Numbered from the stretch's first letter, positions 12,125-23,700 are shown. The stretch: DNA of 64,000 nt from Sepiola atlantica (GCA_963556195.1 OY744529.1:60552580-60616579), one strand, 5' to 3'. The notes: generated by a model not told the origin, from the letters alone. Translations and numbers: made by a program.

Positions 12125-12230
12125 ATTTATAAGAAAGTGCAGAATGCCCAGCTCGTATAACCTCAGAGTGACGATCTCAAGGTTTCGGTTTTGATTTCCA
12201 GTCATGGCATCCGCTTTATTTGTTGGGAAT
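12125..12230 (+). repeat. second SINE-like copy
   Basis: CTCAAGGTTTCGGTTTTGATTTCCAGTCATGGCATC in split form matches the B box and tail of the copy at 11750-11800. The A-box half is more decayed (GCCCAGCTCGTATAACC). Confidence 0.45.
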
Positions 12231-12591
12231 TTATTATTTAGTATTAATGCAATATTTTCCATCTCTAAGAGAAGTTAAGATATTTTGTTTAAAAAAATTG
12301 TGACTGATGGATAGACAGACACAGAGAAAATTCTCCTTATTATCTGTGGATCATTATCTGTGTTACTCTACAAAAATACTGGCCGATTTTTAGGTTGGTA
12401 TTTTTTTAGTGTCTCATACAAAACTGCATATTCGTAATAATTGATGTGTATTCTTTAATAAATTTCCAATAATTTCTTTCATAAATGCGTATACCTTTCT
12501 TGTAAGTTTCTCAGCCGCTAATCCTAACAGAGAATTGGGAGAAGTATCCACAAGTGATTAGAGAGTACGGAAATAGTTTCAGAAATTCCGA

Positions 12592-12614
12592 AACCCTAAC
12601 CCTAACCCTAACCC
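12592..12614. repeat. short interstitial telomere-type repeat
   Basis: About 3.8 units of CCCTAA (the complement of the animal telomere repeat TTAGGG) lie between unrelated sequence on the left and the truncated LINE end on the right. At 23 nt it is long enough to be unlikely by chance in so AT-rich a context. Insertion during repair of a break, or as filler at a retrotransposon junction, is inference. Confidence 0.85.
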
Positions 12615-12635
12615 AGTAAAATATGTACCATAGGC

Positions 12636-12850
12636 GCTAAACAAAATGGCAGCATTCTCTATCGGTGTTGCTGCTCCGTGGAACAGCCTACCAGAAGAGG
12701 TAGTGGCGATACCTACCATATGCACGTTTAAATAAGCTTTTATACAAAAATTCAGACGGTATATAAACGTACACATCTTCTAATTGTGCCTTTGCATGGG
12801 TTGTTGCACTTTGCTGTTTTTTTCCAATAAATTTTATTTTATTTGAATTA
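12636..12850 (+). mobile_element. LINE 3' end (CR1/L2-type C-terminus)
   Basis: The plus strand reads VAAPWNSLPEEVVAIPT near 12670-12715, the conserved C-terminal tail of CR1/L2/jockey-type ORF2 proteins, followed by a stop and an A/T-rich end with AATAAA near 12827. It is a 5'-truncated copy only about 210 bp long. Confidence 0.75.
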
Positions 12851-12852
12851 TA

Positions 12853-13090
12853 GTCTTGAAGATGAAGAAGTTAAATGACGATCAGGCACTCTTGACAATG
12901 GACGTTGCAAAGTAATTGTTGAACAAAACCCACATCAAAGTGTTAGAGAACTGTCTAAATTACCTGATGTCAGCATTTAAACGGTGTCCGACCATCTGAA
13001 ACAAATTGATGAAGTGAAAAAGCTTGATAAATGTATCTGGCATGAGTCGAATAAATGTTTGTTTCTGAAATAACTCATTATTTTCCGAAC
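12853..13090 (+). mobile_element. mariner transposase fragment
   Basis: The frame contains CKVIVEQNPHQSVRELSKL, then VSDHLKQIDEVKKLDKC, the second helix-turn-helix region of mariner transposases. A stop codon interrupts the frame between these words. The catalytic DDD domain is absent. The left edge abuts the end of the LINE fragment. Confidence 0.8.
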
Positions 13091-13358
13091 AACCTAATAT
13101 TATGACTGTTGTGGAATCTTAAGTAACGAAAATGCCATTTTTCAGATCATTGTTTTAAATTGTCCATTTGTCTCCTTAATTATCTCTGTCGTCCTCATCA
13201 ACTTACATCATTTTTTGAAGACGAATTTTCATCGCTTATTCATAAATGAATATTGATTCTTATTTCTTACTACTTGTAGTGTCAGTATTTAGTTTCCGTT
13301 AAATATTTAAATGTATCAGCATCTATTTCTCATATAACAATCACTCTCACTGCTCTTA

Positions 13359-13416
13359 GGTTGCCATGGAAACGAATTTTTACGTAATTACATAAAAACT
13401 AGTTTCCATGGCAACC
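13359..13416. mobile_element. minute palindromic MITE
   Basis: GGTTGCCATGGAAAC and its exact complement GTTTCCATGGCAACC bracket a 28-bp centre that is itself nearly palindromic (TTTTTACGTAATTACATAAAAA in split form). Both ends are followed by TA, as expected for a Tc1/mariner-type insertion. At 58 bp it is close to the smallest possible hairpin element. Confidence 0.65.
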
Positions 13417-13832
13417 TATCAAATTTAAAATAATATTTTCTGTTGCGAAAAACACTTAGTCTTCTGGCTAGCATCAAAATATAGTATCTGTTTGGTCCTT
13501 AGTCAGGAGATGAGAAATTCTTCGAGACTTGGGATAATTTTTATTTTGCCCCCAATCCAGAGTGTCCCCTTTTATGGGGAGCTAGATTTCCCCTCACATT
13601 AAACTGACCCTTTGGTACATCTGGTCTTCGTTGGACGGCGCTAAATATGAATCATATGTCAATTATGAATCTTTATACATTCACAGTAGGCTTCACAAAG
13701 ACGTCTTATTAAGATTGCGCACATCGGTAACGACGCCCCATTACATTTCTGTGTGCCCCTAACAAGCTGAAGAGTATTAGAAAGAGAACTTACCTAAGAA
13801 AATCCCCCTAAGAACTTTGTTATTTAAGTAGA

Positions 13833-15526
13833 CTAGCAGGGCTACCCGGCGTTGCCAGCAGCATCGACAACAAAATGGAGAAGTTTAAATAAACAAAAAA
13901 GTTTCTTTTTAAACGTATCTTTCTCTCTACATCTCCCCTTTCTACCTCGTCCTGGGTATGACTTTAAAATGCGTCCAAAGTCGTGAGGCTCGGATTTGAG
14001 AGCCTTGAAGAGTGGTAGTACCTGCCAGGGTTCCTTCTATTAGTTAAATAGAATTTATTCCGAGCATAACACTATACCCCTCAGATATCTTTCAGCCAGG
14101 TGTTCAAATCTATCCCATCCAGATATTCCTCTTTTCGGTCTCTTTTTACCTTTCTTTCTGCCTACACTATTTGCCAACCCTAGCACCAACTACTCAAACG
14201 CCGCATCCTCAACCGTCTTGGGTATGAAAAATACAACTGCCCTCAGTGATGAAACTCCAATATGAGAACTTTAGGGAGTGGAAGCACCCTTTAATTGCCA
14301 CTACTCCCAGGTCCAGTCTGACCTAGAGTAATGATACATGACAGGGTTCCATTTATGGGTTAAATAGTAACTGTCGTTTACAGACCTTGTTAAGAAAATA
14401 TACGCCTACAAAACAAATTAAGCAACAAACCAATCGTATACAAAACATATGTACGGTTTTGGAATAAAATAAACCAATGGTGGTTGACATGCTGTAGAAC
14501 CCGTACGCAATCAATTCCCCTCTGCCTCCCTCTACCCATCTATCTCTCCCTCTCTTTACTGGTTCAATATAATAGAAAGAAAGAAAAAAGAAATAAAAAA
14601 CGTTTACTGATTGCTGTATTGCTTATAAAACAACTACCAGTAAGAATGAAAAATAAAAGAAATTGGTTTGATCACCCATGCCCTAATTTGGTCCGTGGTG
14701 ACCTCAAGAGAATGAATATTACATTATTTTAAAACATAACCGGTTCGGGGTCACACTAAATCTGATGATGAAAGGGTTGTTTGTATATATATTTTGTGCA
14801 GTGTCTGACTCTTAGCCGGACAAACACGCAAAGAGAATTACGACTTTTTTTATGTAACAGACGAATAGAATCCTCATCCGAGGAAGGGTAAACTTAATTC
14901 TTTGAGCAGAATAGTTTTGCACTACTTCTATGTCTTCTTATGAAGATTAAAATCAACATATAATAATACTAAACCTTATGTCTATAATTCTTATTCCAAT
15001 TTTGATCAAAATCTATTATAATATTTGGATTCTAGAAAATGTCTAAAATTTAAGGCTTAAGCCTAAGAGGTCTTAAAAAGAAATTGAAATTCAGGGAATC
15101 TTGCTTAATTTGTGTCTAATGACTATGGATCAAATTCGATTCAAATCTGATATATTTGAATTTTTAAATGAGAGGCGGTGCCCATATTATGCCCCCTAAA
15201 ACCCTTTACAATTCTCGAACGAAACTGAAATGTTGGGAATATTGATCTGAGATGGCCTTATAATGGTTTAAAGGTCGTTAAACACCAACAAACTAACAAT
15301 TAATTTATGTCCAATACCTAGTGTTATAATTTTACAAAATCGGATGTATATGAATTTTCACGAAGAGGTTACATTCCCCTTTTACCTCCTTTGCTTAAAA
15401 CTAAATGAAACTAACTATAGCAGCTGTGTTCGTAAATTCATAATAATAGATCAAATAGTTTAGAAGTGAATCCTGTACATACGAATTTATAAAAAATATA
15501 CACATACATAACTTTACATGGGTAGA
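13833..15526 (-). mobile_element. Helitron-like element, copy 1
   Basis: Read on the minus strand, this copy begins near 15526 with TCTCTACCCATGTAAAG and ends at 13833 with GCCCTGCTAG followed by T, matching the TC...CTRR ends of Helitrons, with a short stem (GGGTAGCCC) just before the end. The 15000-15440 part is the reverse complement of 30610-31070, and the 13850-13960 part is shared with 11137-11345. No Rep/helicase is encoded. The length agrees with the 1.6-kb copy at 30550-32174. The intervening region 14000-14760 contains diverged internal duplication. Confidence 0.55.
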
Positions 15527-15771
15527 GAGAAGAAAAAAAGACATACAGTTAAAAATCATGATCTTGAAAGCTGCTTTTTAACGTTTGTTTTTTCCTTCTA
15601 TTTGATGAGTTCAGTACGGTTTTCCTATAGGAGATACGGATGCGAAAAACTAAGCTACACATAATTATACATATAGATGCATTGGACTAATAGAACAATC
15701 TGCTATGGTAAAAGGTCGAATATAAGAGAGAGTAGAGTTAATCGAAACAAGAATAAACGTGATTTTCTTAC

Positions 15772-16125
15772 TTGGTACACAGTGATAAACAACCCTTTGG
15801 TAGTGAGTCTTCGGACCAATCTTGGAGCAAAAGGATGAGCTTTTGACGGCTGTGATACGCACATCACACGATCTGTAGCCAGAACAGTGGATGTTAAACA
15901 TAGAATACTGTGATCCTTCAAGGACAATACAGTCGTTTGTGCTGGCACGGCAACACTCTGGAAGCTGATGGTTGCGAATGAGGGTCCGGTTGTTGCAACG
16001 GCGATCCTGTTTGACCCCGTAGTACAACCGTTTTATGGCTATTTTATGAGTATCAGGACAGCTGATAGACATCTTCTGGTGGGAGCAAACTGTCTTATAT
16101 ATGCTCTCAATTTCTGGCCTCACTC
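15772..16125 (-). CDS. SUEL-type galactose/rhamnose-binding lectin domain exon
   Basis: This internal exon of 354 nt has the acceptor TTCTTTCAG|GA (AG at 16127-16126) and the donor A|GTAAGA (intron begins at 15771). It is phase 1 at both ends: two bases, 117 codons, one base. The peptide has ten cysteines (residues 13, 22, 43, 57, 58, 65, 80, 86, 99, 115). It follows the SUEL order: VCSHQKMSISCP, then LYYGVKQDRRC, then IHCSGYRSCDVRI, then VVYHCVP. The family YGR and DPC sugar-contact motifs read here as YGV and SFC, so binding specificity is uncertain. SUEL domains occur in secreted lectins, latrophilins and EVA-1-type receptors. The pairing with the next exon suggests a secreted or cell-surface multi-domain protein. 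The signal-peptide exon must lie upstream (above 16127) and was not found. Confidence 0.82.
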
Positions 16126-16418
16126 CTGAAAGAACAAGAATAATTAATAATTAATGAGTATAAATAATTCGGCTGATAGAAATAAACAAAAACTAATTTT
16201 TGAGACAAGAATTGATAATTTTGATTATTTGTATTATTCACACTACTATTCCCATCTTTGTTCTTATTTTTACAACGTTTCAGCCGATGTAATCCCCGAC
16301 CTTCTTCATGAGCTTCTTTTGGAACTTGGGAATCTTTATGTCGAATTTGGAAATCTATACGGAATTTCGAACAGAACCCTTTATTTCATCCACGTGCTTA
16401 GATTGTTCTAGTTCAGGC

Positions 16419-16419
<1 letters not shown>

Positions 16420-16454
<35 letters not shown>

Positions 16455-16465
16455 TATAATAATAA

Positions 16466-16496
<31 letters not shown>

Positions 16497-16497
16497 A
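16420..16497. repeat. (TAA)n(TAAA)n microsatellite
   Basis: About a dozen TAA units pass into about ten AAAT units. Confidence 0.95.
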
Positions 16498-16789
16498 ACT
16501 TCCACTTGATCATGGCAAAGGAACGAGAACAATTTATCCCGGTGGAAAAATAAAGGGGTCAGTTCGAAATTTCGTATAGATTATCGACTTTGACATAAAC
16601 ATTCCCAAGTTCTGAAAGATGCACCTGAAGAAGGTCGGATGTTACATCAGCCGAAAAGTTGTGAAAATATCAATTAAGATTTGAAAAGTAGTTTGAATAA
16701 TTCATATAATACTAAGAAATATTTAGCCATGAAACAAATCATTGGTTCTCTACCTTAGTTTCCAAAATCAAACATGGTACGGGGTACCC

Positions 16790-17303
16790 CGTTCCCCAAA
16801 TGCCACCTATAAAATTGTTAATAAAATTCACAATCCTTTCTGAAATCCAACCATATTTAGCAAAAAGAAACTTCAGTCTATGCCGTACTTGCCCACCAAA
16901 TTTCAGTCATGAATGTCCAACAGTCTTTGTTTCATCCTAGTCCAATGATAAGCACACTTGGAATAACGTGAAAAATTGTCAATAACTGTGGCAAACGCTT
17001 CTCTTGGCACTGCCCCGATTTTGGTTGTGATGACCGCCTTCAGTTCACGAATAGTCTGGGGATTTCTTTGATATACATTTTTTTTAGATAAGCCTGCACA
17101 TAAAAGTCTAGGGGTTAAGATCCAGTGAGTGTGAATCCCATTCAGAATTACACATCCAACTGATGATATGATCAACAAAGTGTTCTCGCAAGTCAAACAT
17201 AGACTGAGGTTTATTTGTACCAAGAATGGTTGGATTGCAGAAAAGATCATGAAGTTTATTAGCACTTCCATGGGTGCCATTTTTTTTTTGGGGGGGGGGG
17301 CAT
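16790..17303 (-). mobile_element. Tc1-like element remnant with long terminal inverted repeats
   Basis: The minus strand carries the C-terminal part of a DDE (IS630/Tc1-type) transposase: NVYQRNPQTIRELKAVITTK, then VPREAFATVIDNFSRY. The two ends are inverted copies: CCAACCATATTTAGCAAAAA near 16847 corresponds to the complement of CAAGAATGGTTGGATT near 17220-17237. The arms are roughly 120 bp. The catalytic core is deleted. The outer end at 17281-17300 is a T/G homopolymer. A related copy lies at 24315-24870. Confidence 0.75.
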
Positions 17304-18860
17304 CTTATGAATAGAAAAGGAATATTAAATACCTGAGTTTTCTGTAACATGGATTCGTTTATTACGAAAACGACGGTCGGAATATTTCATAGGATTCGAT
17401 ATTAATTAAACATATGGGCATCTCTAATCAACTGCGTCGATTACAAATGTTCATGTCAGCTATTAAAACATTGGTCAATAAAAGTGTATAGGATTGACAT
17501 GTATCCCGATCCTATATAGTTGTTGATTAATGGCCAGTGAGAAAACACAAACTATGCCCCAAAATACTTTGACAAAAAGGCGAAAATAACGGTCATGTTA
17601 TGTGCGTGTGATTACCTCCGCACACCAAAACCATTCTTCGCACTCTGAATCCTTTTTAGCACCCAAAAGTAAATTCACTCTTTTGGTTCGAAGGCACAGC
17701 ATAAAAGTATCCGAATTTCAACAGTCGCCAGCAAAGCCAGATGCAAGACAAGCCAACACACGATATTACGCTCAGTGAGCTTTTATGTCCTTCGGAGCTA
17801 GGAGAAGCGAATGGCTATTTTAAACTCAAGCACATATCATGTCACACGCACACACACACACACACATTGGCAAAGGCAGCACACGCACAATGCTTACTGA
17901 AGTCACTCACACATCTTCTCACACTGTCACACGCATATAAATACTGGCAGAAAAAAACATATAGACACATGCACTTATAAATCTCGTTGCCTTCTTTGAA
18001 TATTCTACAACTTTTCTAATGAACAATTTACCCACAAAATATAATTTGTAGTCAATTGTAAATTTGTACATGTATGAATATACTGTGGTCGTAAAACATG
18101 TTTTATCGCTTTTATTCAACATTCATATTTTAATCCATTTCCAACATTTATTACAATTTAACAGTCAGCGTAGGTCTTTAGCACTTCCATGTCTCGAGAC
18201 ACACGAGGCAGTCAAAGTGAACCATCGCATTCATAAAAAATTGAATTAGACTGTGTGCGAAGCAAGACTATTTTACAGGGACAAGTCGTTAGCCTGAAGC
18301 CAAACCACTAACATTTATAAAGAGGACTGTAAGTTGAGAAGTCTATCGTAGATATTTACTTCGTTGTTTTCAATGTGGAGCGAATATTTCAAACAATTTT
18401 ACATGCTCTTTGTTGATGTTGTTGTGATTTGATTTTTTTAAAAAACGTCATGAAATCAATGACTTTTGGCTGTCTAGAGCCACGAAAAGATCCACTTCCT
18501 TGCCTTTAAAGAAGTAAACAGCGAAAAAATGTAGGTATTAGCACATTTCAAAGACGCGATCATCGTTGTCTATATCCTAAGTCAGGATCCACGCTAAAAC
18601 AATAGTGTCGTCCTGTCGTTTTATACGGTGTTTGGAAAATCGATGGCATACCTTCAGGATAATGTTCTCTATGTTTAAAGGAGTTTCCTTTGTGTAGGGG
18701 TTGCTTTTAGAATAGCACTCTATTACTAGTCTAATTTCTTTGGTGGTCAATTTCTATGAATTTCTATGAGTTTCATAATCGTGCCGATTATGAGTTTCTC
18801 ATAACTTTTTCTGAGCCCATTAGATTTTATATACGTTTGGTCTCCTTTTTTCATAGTTTT
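17304..18860. other. unassigned region
   Basis: A CA-dinucleotide tract lies at 17848-17866. No exon, RNA gene or known element end could be recognised. The strings of short open frames have no conserved motif. Confidence 0.35.
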
Positions 18861-18879
18861 GTTGCGTATGTTGTAACAC

Positions 18880-19366
18880 CAGACCCAAGCTTATTTTACG
18901 TTTAGAATCCTTATTTCTACTTTTATCAAAATCCATTACATGATCTTGATTCTAGAAAATGTCTAAAATTTAAGGCTTAGGCTTAAGGGGTCTTAAAGAC
19001 AAATTTAAAATCAGGGGATTTTGCTGAATTATTGTCTAATGACTATGGATCAAATTCAATTAAAAGCTGAAATATTTGAATTTTTATATGGGAAGATGTT
19101 CTAATTAGTGGCCCAATAAAAACCGTTTAAAGTACTCCAAAGAAACTGAAATTGGGGAATATTTATTAATTGATGTCTAATACCTGTTAATATTTCACAA
19201 AAATCCACACCTTTTCAAAAAGGAAATTAAACTAAATAAACCACATTACGGCCCCTTGAACCTAGCAGCTGTGTTCTAAAATTCATAATGGTCGGTTAAG
19301 GAGTGACTCCTAAACATACCACTATAAAAACACATATGTATGCCTATCTTCATATAAATAGAGACG
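18880..19366 (-). mobile_element. Helitron-like element, copy 2 (partial)
   Basis: The block matches 14960-15500 in the same orientation (both have GATTCTAGAAAATGTCTAAA, and both have GACTATGGATCAAATTC). It ends near 19366 with TATAAATAGAGA, corresponding to the TC-end of the family. The other end is missing. Confidence 0.55.
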
Positions 19367-19597
19367 TTATATATTTCCCCTAATTATGGATATCTAAATA
19401 CGACTAATAAATTAGATTACTATTACAGCCTGTTTCTTGATGACCTTTGATTATATTGAACCGTATCTACTAATAATGTTGGTTCTCTTGCATTCATTAT
19501 CGTTTCATTTTAGGAGTGTTTATTGAAAATCCATGTGAAATCGACAAAAGACGACATCATTTTGACTATGCCAAATTAAACAAGCAACACACGAGTA

Positions 19598-19623
19598 GGA
19601 TATATATATATATATATATATAT
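19598..19623. repeat. short (TA)n tract
   Basis: Thirteen TA units, next to the hammerhead-bearing repeat at 19690-19870. Confidence 0.9.
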
Positions 19624-19689
19624 GAAGCAATCCAACAAAAGATATAAGCGTCAACTAATATCTTATAATTAGTGAAACATCCGGATAAA

Positions 19690-19870
19690 AAAACTGAAGC
19701 TCAATATACTGGATAGAGCATTAATATTATAATATAAAATGAAGTAATAAAATAAGGTGTCAATCAAATTTTATTAGAATTCAAAGTTCATGCAAAGCAT
19801 CCTTAAGTCCTTAGCTCATGAGTTTTCAAAGATAATTCTTCTCTTCAGAGGACCATTACCGCAGTTATAC
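19690..19870 (-). repeat. hammerhead-bearing dispersed repeat, copy 1
   Basis: The minus strand carries the hammerhead-like motif (19806-19854) and then, about 85 bp downstream, GCTCTATCCAGTATATTGAGC. That word matches GCTCTATCTCGTATATTGAGC in the copies at 58690 and 61700 (complement). It therefore belongs to the same family as the inverted dimers at 58520 and 61630. Confidence 0.6.
19806..19854 (-). ncRNA. hammerhead-like ribozyme motif
   Basis: Minus strand: stem I GGUCCU, core CUGAAGA (position 7 may be any base), stem II of five pairs closed by AUUA, then GAAA, a short stem III with CAUG loop, U-A at the cleavage site, and AGGACU returning to close stem I. All invariant core bases of the family are present. 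Stem III has an A/C mismatch next to A15.1-U16.1. Cleavage would fall between 19812 and 19811. Penelope-like elements are known to carry such minimal hammerheads; activity here is not shown. Confidence 0.6.
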
Positions 19871-20056
19871 TACTACAGGCAATAAAATTACGCTTTGAAA
19901 ATATATAAAATTACATACACAAATATATAAAAAAATACATAACATCAAACATATCAATCCAAAAACATACTTTTGTTGAATCCATACAGTCCATCCAGGT
20001 CATATAAGTTGAGAAGCATAATCAGGAAGGACATTACTCCAAGATACAAACAGCAG

Positions 20057-20057
<1 letters not shown>

Positions 20058-20143
<86 letters not shown>

Positions 20144-20157
20144 GAGAGAGAGAGAGG
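20058..20157. repeat. (AT)n followed by (GA)n
   Basis: About 46 bp of AT pass into about 50 bp of GA with single interruptions. Confidence 0.97.
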
Positions 20158-20559
20158 TGGAGAGAAGGGTTAATGAACATTGGAAAAATATAAAAACTAC
20201 AAATTGAAGGCCTACATGAATTCAAAGAGGCGTGAACACGATAGCAGTTAAGGAAGATAAGGAAATATGCGACGTCGCTTTGCGTCATATGAGTCCATTG
20301 AATTATTGATCAGTGTGTTCAAATCGAACTCACGACGGTAGTCATTCTTTGTGAATTAGTTTATTGTTTTACAACATTAAAAAATTGTTTCCAAATGGGA
20401 TTTGCCCCCAAAATCGATTTCATACATAAAAGGATATTCTGAGTTTTATAAGGACCATTTCAATACATCAAATAAAATAATGACATCACATAGTAAAAGA
20501 AAAAGTAACGTGCACATACATGAAATTCAATTTGATTTGGATCTACCTTATCTCTCTCA

Positions 20560-20564
<5 letters not shown>

Positions 20565-20630
<66 letters not shown>
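20565..20630. repeat. (AT)n microsatellite
   Basis: An uninterrupted AT run of about 64 bp. Confidence 0.98.
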
Positions 20631-20634
<4 letters not shown>

Positions 20635-21636
20635 AAATAGTTAGACAATTGAATAAGGCAATTACTCGCCATCCTGATGCTTTTAAGTCTTATCAAATTA
20701 ATCAAAATAAATTGATAGAGAAAATCCAAAGCTATCTTAATATAAATAAAAATAATGTAGAATATGTATAATCGTATATATAACACATATACTAATCGCA
20801 TAAAAAATAGTTACGTATAATAAACAGTAGAAAGGGATAAAGAAAGAAAGAAATGTTAAAAAAGTTAAAAAAGAAGAAGAAAGAGAAACAATAGACAGTT
20901 AGCTTATAACGCCGATTGGAAACGCTGTGAGTTAAAAAGGAAGAAGAAAGAGAAAAAATCGACAGTTAAGCTTATGAACGCTGTGAGTTGGCAAGGAGGA
21001 TTAGTATTTATTTAAAATTGATGACAAGGAATTAAACAACAAAGGAGGAGGAGGAGGCGGAGAAGGAGGAGGGGGGGAGAAAAAAGGACTAAAAGTATAT
21101 ATATGTATATATATAATTAAAAAATTTTTTTTTTAATATTTGGACATGTTGATATTTTTTATAGTTTTAATATGAAACTAAAACTAAAAATACATTAATC
21201 ACAAAAAAAGTAGTGTAATGGATTCGTCTACACACATTTTTGTAAGTAACGGATGAATTTTATTAGACAGACGAACAACACAGGTAAGGAGGACTTTTTT
21301 AAAAAAAATATTTTTCTAATAACTAATATAAGTTAGCAAAACATTTATACGGAACAACACTTAGGTTTAGTATACGGAACGTTTATATGTTTGTCTTTTA
21401 AGGGAAGTGGGGTCTGATCAATTCTGCTGGAAAGCCATGAAATTAAATACTGTCTTGTTTTTAAATTCACGAAACAGTTTTTCATGGTAAACAACTGATG
21501 ATCCCTTAAATAATGTTAGAAGCAAACTAATATAATAACTGTAAAAATTAAATTGACTTACATGAGTGATTTTCCACTGAACGACTTGGGACTTAAGGTT
21601 GTTTTTTTATATAGTTTTAATGGTTGGGAAACTTCC

Positions 21637-21641
<5 letters not shown>
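20631..21641. other. AT- and purine-rich spacer
   Basis: A purine-rich stretch (GAAGAAAGAGAAA-like, repeated near 20868-20893 and 20941-20962, then AGGAGGAGG near 21043-21075) is the only notable structure. The two GAAGAAAGAGAAA segments are followed by similar words (GACAGTTAGCTTATAACGC versus GACAGTTAAGCTTATGAACG), a local tandem duplication of about 75 bp. No gene was recognised. Confidence 0.5.

Positions 21642-21729
<88 letters not shown>
21642..21729. repeat. (AT)n microsatellite
   Basis: A run of about 86 bp. Confidence 0.98.
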
Positions 21730-21730
<1 letters not shown>

Positions 21731-21883
21731 GTTTAAAGTAGTATATACTCGTTATAATATCCGAAAATGTTCTAAATTGCAAGCTCAATGAAGTTGTATC
21801 ACAAGCTTCAGAGCAGATATATTTTATAGTTGCAACCCAATGACCATATGAACAATCAATATATAACTAATACTTTCATATGT

Positions 21884-22592
21884 TCTCTCAATTTCTTTAT
21901 CTTTTATATCGACGAATACCTGTAATTCGTCTTTGTTCTCACAGACAAATTTTCATTTATATAATTATATTTTATTATTTTATGTGTATTTTTTACCTTT
22001 TCTACATCTTACGCGCGTCGCGTGGGTTGATTCTAGCTCAGTTGAATTTGGTTGTAAGAGACTGTTCGAAAAGTCGTTTCAAGTTTTGGGAATAAGATTT
22101 TCTTTGCGGGTGGTCCTTGATTTTTGTCACCATATTAATGTGAGATTCTTTATCATGTATTTTGACTCGTCGTTACCTTTGTCAAAAACTACTCTAAAAC
22201 TTTTCCCATCTTCATTTCTCATGTCTTTGGAATGATGTGTTTTCCTTATTACTATTAAATGGACAATTTCTCTGATGATCAACGAATTTAAGACAGAGAC
22301 TATGTATTTCTCTTGATTTTGCTGTGAAACGCGCAGACGATGTAAACAAAGTATTGAATTTGGAAATAAATAAACATAAAAAATAAACTATAATTATATA
22401 AAAAATGTTTGTTTGTGAGAATAAAGAGAAATTACAGGTATTCGCCGATATATGAAGATCAAGAAATTGAAATTGAAATAACAAATGAAAGTTATGGTTA
22501 TGGTTGCTCGACAATATATGAAGATAAATAAATTGAGAGAATAGATGAAAGTTACAGTTACGGATTGAATGTTCCTATAGTCATTCGAATGC

Positions 22593-22595
<3 letters not shown>
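21884..22595. mobile_element. inverted-repeat element with a duplicated right arm
   Basis: The left arm (21884-21994) reads CTCAATTTCTTTATC, then ACGAATACCTGTAATTCG, then CTCACAGACAAA. The complement of 22370-22470 repeats the same words at roughly 80% identity. A second partial right-arm copy follows at 22497-22560 (ATATATGAAGATAAATAAAT). The middle has no transposase. It resembles a foldback DNA transposon and is followed immediately by (AT)n. Confidence 0.6.

Positions 22596-22667
<72 letters not shown>
22596..22667. repeat. (AT)n microsatellite
   Basis: A run of about 70 bp. Confidence 0.98.
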
Positions 22668-22668
<1 letters not shown>

Positions 22669-23122
22669 GCAGAGCACAAATTTAAAGTTGGTTTGAATTG
22701 CTTGCGTTAGATTTGAGTATACGTATTGTCTGGCCGGTAAAAGGTAGAGGAGTGAGAAAAGTGGAGGAGGAGAAATGAGAAAATCTTACGCGTTTCGCGG
22801 GGGTTAAGTGAACATGCGCCCGTCAAATGTGTTGAGGTAGGTGGGAGGGGGGGTCTACTCGGATGGAGAATAAATGACATGTTTAATGAGGTTAATTTTC
22901 AGTTGGCCGATTTTGTTCTGTCTGATTTCTTTTGGATAACTTAAATTTCTTAGCTAACTTTACAGTCCTGGCGTTACGTTACGTTACGTGGTTGATCCGC
23001 GTAGACTGTTTTTAATGTTAATATAACTTTATTTATAAAAGTTTTACCCTGTATTGAGAATTGAGCACTTTTGAAAAATATTGGTTTTAAGTTCATGTTA
23101 TCAATATATTTGAACATAATAA

Positions 23123-23126
<4 letters not shown>

Positions 23127-23194
<68 letters not shown>
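23127..23194. repeat. (AT)n microsatellite
   Basis: A run of about 68 bp. Upstream at 22972-22988 there are three GTTAC units. Confidence 0.98.
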
Positions 23195-23281
23195 CATAAG
23201 TTAAATAATAAAGAAATATGTGTATGAACTATTTTCGGTTAAAACTGATATCTTCTGAAACAGCAAATATAATTATATTTA

Positions 23282-23700
23282 TATATACTAGCGAAATCTC
23301 ATAGAAAAAATTCCACGATGCTTTCTACATTAATCTGCATAATTTACTATTAATTGTAGTAGTCTTTTAAAAATAATAATTAGAGTCACTTTTTAATAGT
23401 ATTCATCTTCACAGACGCCAGGCCAATATTATTAAAAAAGTTACTCTTTCTTTTTCAGTAAAACATAATTCTTGCTGTCAGCTTAATACTCTTTAAACAA
23501 AACATACTCTTTAAACAAAACGAATATGTCTCTTCTATATGTATTTATTTAAAATTGTGGCAATGTTATTCTTTTGTATTCAATAAATATTCTCTGTCTT
23601 ATCACGGTAAAAATAATAAAACGAATGTCATTTTTTAAATTTATTTATTTAAATTATACTGCTTTTCTAAACGTTTAGAACAATTTATTTTAAAAGTCAT
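23282..23700. repeat. dispersed repeat family A, copy 2
   Basis: Same orientation as 1037-1450, sharing the order of its words (AATTTACTATTAAT, then TATTTATTTAAAAT). It contains a short internal duplication, AAACAAAACATACTCTTT, near 23496-23520. Confidence 0.6.

Larger units (their letters stand above)
9948..15771 (-). other. intron of the lectin/CUB-like gene, filled with repeats
   Basis: The interval between the donor at 15771 and the acceptor at 9948 is 5,824 nt. It contains (AT)n, a Helitron-like copy and fragment, two SINE-like sequences, a LINE 3' end with a telomere-type junction repeat, a mariner fragment and a palindromic MITE. None of these restores an open exon between the two domain exons, although a small unrecognised exon cannot be excluded. 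Confidence 0.6.
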
